From Archaeoglobi archaeon (GTDB taxonomy: Archaea; Halobacteriota; Archaeoglobi; Archaeoglobales; Archaeoglobaceae), in contig JAPDIY010000090.1 in the NCBI GenBank assembly GCA_029259335.1, positions 1 to 55,165 on the forward strand: DNA of 55,165 nt, given 5' to 3'. Made by a program: the position numbers and the translations under genes. A model generated the notes under the pieces. That model was not told the origin of the DNA, ran no database searches, and worked only from the letters and a program-made list of their open reading frames with translations. Below, one piece after another: positions 9,492-16,179 of this stretch (position 1 is its first letter; each line of letters starts with the position of its first letter).

Positions 9492-10234
9492 TATTCGGCT
9501 TCTATACGCGGTGCCAGAATGTACTCAACCCTCACTTTTCCACCGACAAGCTCGAAGACGAGTCTAACAGGATAATTCGTCCCAAGATGTATTGTCAGAA
9601 GGTCACCACTGCCTGCTACCTTGCAGAACTCTTTGAGATAGTCAACGCTGAACATACTCCTTGCTTCCCCTCCATTGAACTCGATAAGCTCGGTCTCGCT
9701 CATCTGGAACATTATACTGTCCACATCCCCCTTGGCCTCAATCCTGAATCCATCTCTGTCTGATCTGAAGACAACGTGATCGCTGATCTTGTCTGCAGCG
9801 GCAATTGCCTTCTTGAATTCTCCTGCATCGATGACGATCTTTGCTGGTAGTTCCAGCTCAGGAATCTTTGGCTCCTTTCTAATTGCTGATGGGTCGATAA
9901 GGGCAACCTTGTATTCAACGCTCCCGAATTTTATTTTGAGAGTGCTTTCATCCTGAACGCTCAGCTCAACAAGGTCTTTAGCCGAAATAGATTTGCTGAT
10001 ATCGAACACTCTGTCCATATCGACGCCTATGGTTTTCTCCTCGTCAATATTGTAAACCTCAAAACTGTCCTTCGGCACATCAACAATGACCATCGCTACG
10101 TTTGCCGGATCAACTGCGCGTGAGTGAAGACCTTTTTCGAGAAAATGCATTCTTGCCTCACTAACGAGAGCTACAACAGCCCTCGTAACGGTCTTCAACA
10201 CTTCTCCAGTCATTATAGCATCTATCATACTCAA
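9491..10234 (-). CDS. pcn: DNA polymerase sliding clamp PCNA
   Basis: Homotrimeric ring that tethers polymerases, nucleases and ligase to DNA. The 247 residues have the normal length and two-domain layout, with the interdomain connector around residues 110-135 and the conserved C-terminal LAPRIEAE, where PIP-box partners dock. It starts about 20 nt after the stop of the CGGC protein gene and runs into priL with a 1-nt overlap. Two likely clients with terminal PIP boxes, PolB and NreA, are encoded elsewhere in this window. Confidence 0.96.
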   Translation of the reverse strand: MSMIDAIMTGEVLKTVTRAVVALVSEARMHFLEKGLHSRAVDPANVAMVIVDVPKDSFEVYNIDEEKTIGVDMDRVFDISKSISAKDLVELSVQDESTLKIKFGSVEYKVALIDPSAIRKEPKIPELELPAKIVIDAGEFKKAIAAADKISDHVVFRSDRDGFRIEAKGDVDSIMFQMSETELIEFNGGEARSMFSVDYLKEFCKVAGSGDLLTIHLGTNYPVRLVFELVGGKVRVEYILAPRIEAE

Positions 10235-10256
10235 CTTTTTTTAGGTGTGTTAATAT

Positions 10257-10520
10257 TTAATTTTTTCTACTCAGCACCTTTTTAACCCTGTCCGTGATAT
10301 CGTTCTCGCTCATCTCAGAGTCGAAGCAAACATAATTTGACCATTCAGATTCATCAACAAGACAGTTTTTCCTGCAGCCACTTATCAGGACGGTAAGATC
10401 AGCATCGCTTCCAGAATAAAAAAATTCGAAGTTCGGGAAATTCTTCCTCAGTATCTCCTCAACCTTCTCTCTCCGGTATTCCGGATTGCACCCTCCACAA
10501 TACTTGATCAGCACCCTCAT
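10257..10520 (-). CDS. Small CGGC-motif protein, unknown function
   Basis: An 87-residue protein beginning MRVLIKYCGGCNPEYRREKV. I see a CxxC at residues 8-11, a second pair in GCRKNC (49-54) and a lone Cys near residue 65. The layout alternates strand and helix, like a small thioredoxin-like or metal-binding alpha/beta domain. The gene overlaps the end of the 4-hydroxybutyryl-CoA dehydratase-like gene by 4 nt, so the two are translationally coupled. Proteins with an N-terminal CGGCNP motif occur in anaerobes, but I know no function. A role in metal or Fe-S handling, or redox support of the oxygen-sensitive dehydratase, is speculation from context. Confidence 0.8.
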   Translation of the reverse strand: MRVLIKYCGGCNPEYRREKVEEILRKNFPNFEFFYSGSDADLTVLISGCRKNCLVDESEWSNYVCFDSEMSENDITDRVKKVLSRKN

Positions 10521-11983
10521 TTACCTCTCACTTTCTTAAAGTTCTCATCTGGTTTAATTCCCGCAATCCTCTCTGCTTCTTCCTTCTTCATGTTGATGTT
10601 ACTCCTTCTCCATATCATGATCTTCTGCGCTGCTGGAGAGCCAGCGCCATGCATAGATTCAGGCAGTTCAGCACCAATGGATAGATTCTCAATCAGTCTG
10701 AACATCCTCAACCTGTGCTCTGTCGGAATCTCAGCCTTCCCCTTCATGTACTTTTCAATCAGATCCCTCGTTTCAGGATTTCTGTAGTCTTTCTCCGATG
10801 GCGTGGTTATAACAAACCCACCGGCTAAATCCTGAGCCAGTCTCGACCACTCGTAAGGCAGGCGAGTGATGTTCAGCTTTGTAACGTTTGCAAGCAGTAA
10901 ATTGGGCATGTATGCCCCTGATGGGGTTCTGAAACCCTCGTAAGAGCATGCGAGGGAGCAGCACCAGCATGTTTCGGCAAGGTGAATCATTTCAGTTAGC
11001 TTGTCCACGATGTGGGATGCTCTCTCAACCCCGTTATACTCAGCAATGCATGCAGACGCTCCGATCAGAACATCGGCAACGCCAACCTTGCAACCGCCGT
11101 AGTTCTGTCTGTGGAAAGTGGCAAAGGTCTCAACAAGCTCGGAAGCAAAATCGTACTCGCCGCACATGAAAACCCTCTCCCAGGGCACAAAGACGTTATC
11201 GAATATAACCAGAGCCTCTCCCCCGACAGTTGCATACTTCGCATTTCCACAGTCGATATCCCCATCAAGCCTCCTCAAGTCGTTTGTCTGCCTGCCGAAT
11301 ATCATAACAACCCCTTCGGCATCAACCGGAACGGCAAATGAGACAGCGTAGTCCTTATCCTCCTTACCCATCGCTCTTGTTGGCAGTGCAATGATCTCGT
11401 GGGAGTTGACAGCGCCAGTTATGTGGGCTTTAGCCCCCCTCACAACTATACCGTCATCGTCTCTCTCAACGATCCTGACGTAAAGGTCAGGATCCGCCTG
11501 CTGGTGAGGTCTTTTGCCACGGTCTCCCTTAACGTCAGTCATAGCCCCAGCCACCATCAGATCATTCTTCTGAACGTATTCAACATACTTCCTAATCCTG
11601 TCATGATAGTCTGTCCCGTACTTCTGGTCGATGTCGTACGTTGTGATATAAAGCGCATTTATCGCGTCAAGCCCAACACAGCGCTGAAAACAGCTTCCGG
11701 TTTTTCTCCCAAGCAGTCGCATCATCCTTACTTTCTTAACTAGATCATCCGTGCTCTGATGGATGTGGGTGAAGCGGTTGATTTTCTCACCAGTGAGATG
11801 TGATGTTGCAGTCATGATGTCTTCATACCTTGGATCGTGGGCGAGTTCATATGTCATGGCTGCAGCATTCACGTGCGGAGCAAGAATCGGATCATCCGCT
11901 ACACTCTCGACTTTCTTTCCCATGAAGTAGATTCTCGGTTTGTATTTTCTCAAACTCTCGATATACTCTCTACCATTCATCAT
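10517..11983 (-). CDS. abfD: 4-Hydroxybutyryl-CoA dehydratase / vinylacetyl-CoA isomerase-like
   Basis: Member of the 4-hydroxyphenylacetate 3-hydroxylase superfamily with all four ligands of the [4Fe-4S]-FAD radical dehydratase: C98 and C102 (GSCFQRC), then H291 and C298 (FHRQNYGGC). Each is one position from the Cys99/Cys103/His292/Cys299 set known in the clostridial enzyme. It interconverts 4-hydroxybutyryl-CoA and crotonyl-CoA. GTG at 11992 and ATG at 11989 are possible starts. I prefer the ATG at 11983 (488 residues) because GGTGAT (11988-11993) sits 4 nt before it. The small CGGC protein gene overlaps its 3' end. No other hydroxybutyrate-cycle gene is in the window, so fermentation or beta-oxidation roles remain possible. 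Confidence 0.88.
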   Translation of the reverse strand: MMNGREYIESLRKYKPRIYFMGKKVESVADDPILAPHVNAAAMTYELAHDPRYEDIMTATSHLTGEKINRFTHIHQSTDDLVKKVRMMRLLGRKTGSCFQRCVGLDAINALYITTYDIDQKYGTDYHDRIRKYVEYVQKNDLMVAGAMTDVKGDRGKRPHQQADPDLYVRIVERDDDGIVVRGAKAHITGAVNSHEIIALPTRAMGKEDKDYAVSFAVPVDAEGVVMIFGRQTNDLRRLDGDIDCGNAKYATVGGEALVIFDNVFVPWERVFMCGEYDFASELVETFATFHRQNYGGCKVGVADVLIGASACIAEYNGVERASHIVDKLTEMIHLAETCWCCSLACSYEGFRTPSGAYMPNLLLANVTKLNITRLPYEWSRLAQDLAGGFVITTPSEKDYRNPETRDLIEKYMKGKAEIPTEHRLRMFRLIENLSIGAELPESMHGAGSPAAQKIMIWRRSNINMKKEEAERIAGIKPDENFKKVRGK

Positions 11984-12021
11984 TTCCATCACCTTAGCGG
12001 TTTGTTGAATTTGTTCAGATA

Positions 12022-12037
12022 AAAATATAACTTTTCC
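12022..12037 (-). promoter_or_regulatory. BRE/TATA of the dehydratase operon
   Basis: Read on the minus strand, GGAAAAG (12031-12037) is followed by TTATATTTT (12022-12030). Transcription would start near 12000, leaving a short leader with the GGTGAT site. Confidence 0.55.
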
Positions 12038-12113
12038 GATTATTTGAATCTAAATTCGAAGCAAATTCGCAGTAAATGATATCTACTTCCAGAACACCCA
12101 ATACTGGATTAGA

Positions 12114-12125
12114 TTTAATTATAAG
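12114..12125 (+). promoter_or_regulatory. TATA box of the S2P-TraB-archaemetzincin operon
   Basis: TTTAATTATAAG is centred about 26 nt before the ATG at 12146, so the transcript is probably leaderless. No ribosome site precedes that ATG. Confidence 0.55.
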
Positions 12126-12145
12126 CACTTCCATAACATAAAAAT

Positions 12146-13228
12146 ATGCGAGCATCTCTTAGAATTTTCAGGGTTTTGGGAATAGATGTAGAAGTGCACA
12201 TCAGCCTGCTGATCCTCCTTCTACTGCTGATTTATGCATTCACTGTCACACCCTCCCCCTTCGGCTTCGCAAACTTCCCGTTTCTCGAAAGAATAATTTT
12301 GTCAGCAGCTTCTGCCATTGCGCTGTTTGCTTCCATACTTCTCCACGAACTCTCTCACTCCATTTTTGCCCGCAGATACGGAGTTAAAGTCAAGAAAATA
12401 ATGCTCTTCATATTCGGCGGAGTTGCAATGATGGAAAGTCTGCCGAGAAAACCAAAAGAGGAGTTTACTGTGGCAATTGCGGGACCTGCTGCAAGCATCG
12501 GTATCGCTGCACTGTCCTTCCTTCTCTCCTTTGTCCCTCATGGTGCTTTATCTGCATTCTTCACACTGTTTGCTTACTTTAATTTTATTCTCGCACTTTT
12601 CAACCTGATCCCCGCCTTCCCCATGGACGGTGGAAGAATCTTGAGGAGCTTTCTCGCTGAAAGAATGGGTTATGCTAAGGCCACAAGGCTTGCTGCAGAA
12701 GTCGGGAGGGGTCTGGCAATTTTTATGGCGATATTCGGTATCTTCTACAACCCATGGCTCATTCTGATAGCCCTCTTCATCTACATCGGGGCGAGTGAGG
12801 AGGAGAGGCTGGTTTTACTTGAGAACGTTCTTGGGGGGGTTAAGGTTGAGGATGTGATGAGCAGAGATGTGCTTTTTTTAACTCCCGACACGAAGGTTTC
12901 GGAGGTTATGGAGTTGCTTTTAAAGTACAAGCACCTTGGATACCCGGTGGTGGATGGAGATAGACTTGTAGGAATCGTTACGCTGAAGGATATCATTGGA
13001 GCCAATCCTGATGATACTGTTGAGAACGTCATGTCTGCGGAACTTGCCACCATCGAACCGCAAAAATCGGCTTTTGAGGCCTTCAAAATAATGAGCGAGA
13101 AGGGAATCGGCAGGCTACCAGTCGTGGAAAATGGCAAAGTAGTAGGAATCATTTCGAGAAGCGACCTGATGAGGGTTAAAGAGATACTTGAGGCTCTGGA
13201 GGTGATGGGTTGGAGAAGAAGCTCATAA
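12146..13228 (+). CDS. Site-2-protease-type (M50) membrane metalloprotease with two CBS domains
   Basis: Intramembrane zinc protease of the S2P/M50 family. The first 220 residues are hydrophobic, with about six membrane segments. They carry the zinc motif HELSH (67-71) and the third ligand in the FPMDGGRIL segment (D161). The C-terminal part holds two CBS domains (roughly 231-285 and 292-345), which probably sense adenine nucleotides and gate the protease. The length of 360 fits the archaeal CBS-containing subgroup (MjS2P type). The start looks leaderless. The downstream TraB-like gene overlaps its end by 19 nt. Its substrate is unknown. Confidence 0.92.
   Translation: MRASLRIFRVLGIDVEVHISLLILLLLLIYAFTVTPSPFGFANFPFLERIILSAASAIALFASILLHELSHSIFARRYGVKVKKIMLFIFGGVAMMESLPRKPKEEFTVAIAGPAASIGIAALSFLLSFVPHGALSAFFTLFAYFNFILALFNLIPAFPMDGGRILRSFLAERMGYAKATRLAAEVGRGLAIFMAIFGIFYNPWLILIALFIYIGASEEERLVLLENVLGGVKVEDVMSRDVLFLTPDTKVSEVMELLLKYKHLGYPVVDGDRLVGIVTLKDIIGANPDDTVENVMSAELATIEPQKSAFEAFKIMSEKGIGRLPVVENGKVVGIISRSDLMRVKEILEALEVMGWRRSS
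13198..13206 (+). promoter_or_regulatory. Ribosome binding site for the TTG start of the TraB-like gene
   Basis: GGAGGTGAT, a perfect archaeal Shine-Dalgarno, lies inside the end of the S2P gene and 3 nt before the TTG at 13210. It supports that non-ATG start. Confidence 0.75.
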
Positions 13229-14385
13229 TCATCGGAACGGCACATGTGTCGAAGAGGAGTATTGAAGACGTTAACGAAATCATTGAAGCTGAAAAACCTG
13301 ATGCTGTGGCTGTCGAACTATGTCCAAGAAGGTACAAGGCACTTGTGCACGGAATAAAGGAGGATATCCCTGTTACGGATGTGATAAAGAAGGGTAACGT
13401 TTTCCTGCTGATTTTCCAGCTCATTCTTTCATACTTTCAGCGGAAAGTTGGAGAGGAGTACGGGGTGAAGCCCGGCTCTGAGATGCTGGCTGCCATAGAA
13501 AAAGCCAGAAGCATTGGAGCGGACGTCCTGCTGATTGACAGGGATATTGGCATTACTTTCAGCAGATTTTGGCAGAGCTTGAGCTTTTTTGAAAAATTGA
13601 AGCTGATATGGCACCTTATTAAGAGCATGTTTTCCGGTGAGGATATTGATGTTGATGAGATGCTTGAAGAGGATGTTCTTGATCTGCTCGTCAGAGAATT
13701 CAGGAAGATTTCTCCGAATGCTGCAAAGGTTCTGATTGACGAGAGAGATATGTACATGGCCGCAAACCTGCTGAACGCTTTTGCAAAGTATGATAAGATC
13801 GTGGCGGTTGTTGGTGCGGGACACAGAAAGGGTATAGAGAAAGCTCTGGAGAGGCTTAAAGATGATCCGGTTGACATCAGAGAGCTTGAGGAGGTTAAGA
13901 AGGGTAAGAGCTTGCTGAAGTACTTTACTGCTGCATTCACTGCCCTGATTATTGCCACATTTGTCCTCATAACCCTCTCACTGAACATGGAGATACTCAT
14001 TCAGGCCTTTGTATTCTGGTTCCTCATCAATGGCGTGCTCTCGGCAATTGGAGCGGCGATTGCAAGAGGTCATCCGCTCTCAATCGCAGCAGCTTTCCTT
14101 TTTGCTTGGCTCACCTCTCTCAACCCTCTGATCGCAGCAGGATGGGTTTCGGGATTAGTTGAGGCCTGGATAAGAAAACCGACAATAGATGACTTTTCAA
14201 GGCTCATGGAAGCCGAGAGCTTCGGAGATATGATGAACAATAGATTTTTCAGAGTCCTGCTCGTTGCAGCTTTAACAAACGTGGGAAGTATGATCGGTAC
14301 GATTTACGGGGGCTGGTACATCCTCTCCACATTTGGAGTTGATGTGGCGAAGGTTGTAGCAGAAAGAGTTTGGGAGATACTATGA
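13210..14385 (+). CDS. TraB/PrgY-family membrane protein
   Basis: The N-terminal 230 residues are a TraB domain, related to the Tiki/EreA/GumN metalloprotease-like fold. The opening LIIIGTAHVSKRSIEDV carries the conserved GTAH, followed by VAVELCPRRY and later VVAVVGAGHRKGIE. The C-terminal 150 residues contain about four hydrophobic membrane segments. The 391-residue length is normal for archaeal TraB proteins. TTG 13210 is chosen because of the perfect ribosome site overlapping the S2P gene. It ends in an ATGA overlap with the archaemetzincin gene, so three protease-like genes are coupled. Function in archaea is unknown; inhibition or cleavage of peptides is a family-based guess. Confidence 0.85.
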   Translation: MEKKLIIIGTAHVSKRSIEDVNEIIEAEKPDAVAVELCPRRYKALVHGIKEDIPVTDVIKKGNVFLLIFQLILSYFQRKVGEEYGVKPGSEMLAAIEKARSIGADVLLIDRDIGITFSRFWQSLSFFEKLKLIWHLIKSMFSGEDIDVDEMLEEDVLDLLVREFRKISPNAAKVLIDERDMYMAANLLNAFAKYDKIVAVVGAGHRKGIEKALERLKDDPVDIRELEEVKKGKSLLKYFTAAFTALIIATFVLITLSLNMEILIQAFVFWFLINGVLSAIGAAIARGHPLSIAAAFLFAWLTSLNPLIAAGWVSGLVEAWIRKPTIDDFSRLMEAESFGDMMNNRFFRVLLVAALTNVGSMIGTIYGGWYILSTFGVDVAKVVAERVWEIL

Positions 14386-14867
14386 GGATTTTCATTCAAA
14401 TGATTGGGGATTTGGAGGAGGATTTGATTTTTGCACTTGAGGAAGGTTTATCGGAGAGCTTCAATGCCCGCATCAGCATACTTGCACCAATACCCCCTGA
14501 CATCTCCTGCTTCAACCCCTTGAGAAATCAGTTTAACTCAACGTGCCTTCTGAGAAAGCTCAAACCGGTGAGGGTCACTCTGGGTATTATTGACAGAGAT
14601 ATTTATGCTGACAAAATGAACTTCGTGTTTGGAGAGGCTGAACTGAACGGGTGCAGAGCGATAGTGTCCATTTACAGGCTCAGGAGCATAAATAGCAGAG
14701 TTACTGAAGAGAGGTTGATCAAGGAGGCTGTTCATGAGATAGGACACGTTCTCGGATTGAAGCACTGCAGAAACCATTGCGTTATGAGGTTCTCAAATTC
14801 CGTAAGAGAAGTAGATATGAAGCCTGTGGAGTTCTGCGCTGAATGTAAGAAGCTGTTGGGATTTTAA
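14382..14867 (+). CDS. amzA: Archaemetzincin (M54 zinc metallopeptidase)
   Basis: Small cytoplasmic zinc peptidase. The metzincin-like signature HEIGHVLGLKH is complete, with zinc ligands H118, H122 and H128 and catalytic E119. The family-specific structural zinc site follows directly: C129, C133 and the later C152/C155 pair (FCAEC). The start is the ATG at 14382, overlapping the TraB stop as ATGA with a GGGAGA ribosome site. A TTG at 14370 would add four residues and is less likely. At 161 residues it is shorter than many homologues but contains all catalytic parts. Physiological substrate unknown. Confidence 0.93.
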   Translation: MRIFIQMIGDLEEDLIFALEEGLSESFNARISILAPIPPDISCFNPLRNQFNSTCLLRKLKPVRVTLGIIDRDIYADKMNFVFGEAELNGCRAIVSIYRLRSINSRVTEERLIKEAVHEIGHVLGLKHCRNHCVMRFSNSVREVDMKPVEFCAECKKLLGF

Positions 14868-14909
14868 TTCAAGCTAGTCGTGTAGATAGATAAATCTCGC
14901 AAGATGTAT

Positions 14910-16091
14910 TCACGCAAAGAGTTCGATAAGGAAGCGTGGAATGTCCTCTTCATCCAGAACCGTCACACCTCTTGGATACCTTCTGTGAGGTTTTCCGGCC
15001 TTCACCTCCACCTTCAGCTCGTCGACGACGCAGTCTATTTCGTAGGAGTTTCTGTAGTAGAAAACCCTGCCGTACCTCCTGTAGAGGTGCTCCTGAACTA
15101 TTCCCTCGATCAGGGCTGAGTGTAGATAAGAGGTGTTGCTCCAGGCTGAGAACACCTCAAGCAGGAGCGGATCTCTGAAAAAGACCTTCCTCTCACGCCT
15201 GTACATAATCCTCTCCCCCTGCTTAAGATATGCGAAGTCGAGAATGAAGAGGTCCCGGAAGAACTCGAGATACTCCTGAACGGTTTTGTAGGAGTAGCCA
15301 GACGTGTCCTGAGCTACAGCTCTAAAGCTCAACGCCGACGGGATTTTCGAAATCAGAGAAGAGAACGTTTCCTTGGCTATTTCCAAACTCTTTCCGTGGC
15401 GGATGAACTCACCCACGAGCGCGTTGAGTACGTGGTTCGAAGAGTAGCCGTTTATCGTCAGCGGAAACCCTCCAACCTTCAGGTATCTTTTGAAGAGTTC
15501 CAGCACCCTGTCGTACTCGAGCTTGTAATTTCTCACGCCGTGGATTCGGACGAATTCCTGAAAATTCAGCGGCATGACCTCCACAACACTTCCATAACCT
15601 GTTCTGCCCGGAAACATTTCCACATCCCTTCTTACTTTCAACGAGCTGGAGCCGGTAACAGTCAGAACACAGTTTTCCAGCCTTCCCATGTCAATCAGGT
15701 ATTTTACGGCTTTCCACCACTCTTCAAGGCTCGTCACCTCGTCGAGGAACAAAAATTTCGTCTCTTCGAACTTTACAGCCTCCAAGTACTCGACTATAGC
15801 TTCTCTGAGAGCTGCAAAATCCGGGAAAACCTCGCAGTCGATGTAAACGACGTTTTCTGGTTCAACGCTCTCCACGAGCTTTTTTATCAAGAGTTTCAGA
15901 CCTGTCGTTTTTCCGACCTGTCTTAAGCCTAAGACGAAGTTCAGGCTGAATGGTTTTAGAGATACGTCGTTGATCCACTTCGGAATCCATCTGATCCTTA
16001 GAGCGTTATAGTCCGCTAAATTCTTGTCCCTGTCTTCCCACTTATCGTAACTCCACCAAGGATTTGCTTCTCTCACCATTTTTAAATACAT
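14910..16091 (-). CDS. DUF4143-type AAA+ ATPase
   Basis: A 393-residue protein of the archaeal/bacterial AAA_14-DUF4143 group. Walker A is LGLRQVGKTTG and Walker B is FLFLDEVTSLEEWW, followed by sensor-1-like LTVTGSSSL and the MPLNFQEF segment. The C-terminal half has the winged-helix region (AQDTSGYSYKTVQEYL) and an end resembling a restriction-endonuclease fold (YRNSYEIDCVVDELKVEVKAG). Members are common, often mobile or expanded in archaeal genomes, and have no proven function. The gene is monocistronic, with a TATA box 26 nt before the ATG (leaderless). It sits between the archaemetzincin and PolB genes without a shared operon. Confidence 0.85.
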   Translation of the reverse strand: MYLKMVREANPWWSYDKWEDRDKNLADYNALRIRWIPKWINDVSLKPFSLNFVLGLRQVGKTTGLKLLIKKLVESVEPENVVYIDCEVFPDFAALREAIVEYLEAVKFEETKFLFLDEVTSLEEWWKAVKYLIDMGRLENCVLTVTGSSSLKVRRDVEMFPGRTGYGSVVEVMPLNFQEFVRIHGVRNYKLEYDRVLELFKRYLKVGGFPLTINGYSSNHVLNALVGEFIRHGKSLEIAKETFSSLISKIPSALSFRAVAQDTSGYSYKTVQEYLEFFRDLFILDFAYLKQGERIMYRRERKVFFRDPLLLEVFSAWSNTSYLHSALIEGIVQEHLYRRYGRVFYYRNSYEIDCVVDELKVEVKAGKPHRRYPRGVTVLDEEDIPRFLIELFA

Positions 16092-16113
16092 GAGAAATTG
16101 TAATTCACACGTA

Positions 16114-16121
16114 TATATAAA
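16114..16121 (-). promoter_or_regulatory. TATA box of the DUF4143 ATPase gene
   Basis: Minus-strand TTTATATA is centred about 26 nt before the ATG at 16091, implying a leaderless mRNA. Confidence 0.6.
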
Positions 16122-16179
16122 AGTTGTGAACCAGCATTACTCATCTCTTTCAGCAAGTTTTGTTGAAGTGACGAAAAAA

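Noticed and set aside
15396-15926. A 176-codon plus-strand frame opposite the DUF4143 ATPase gene
   Set aside because: The opposite strand carries Walker A and B motifs; this frame is a shadow.
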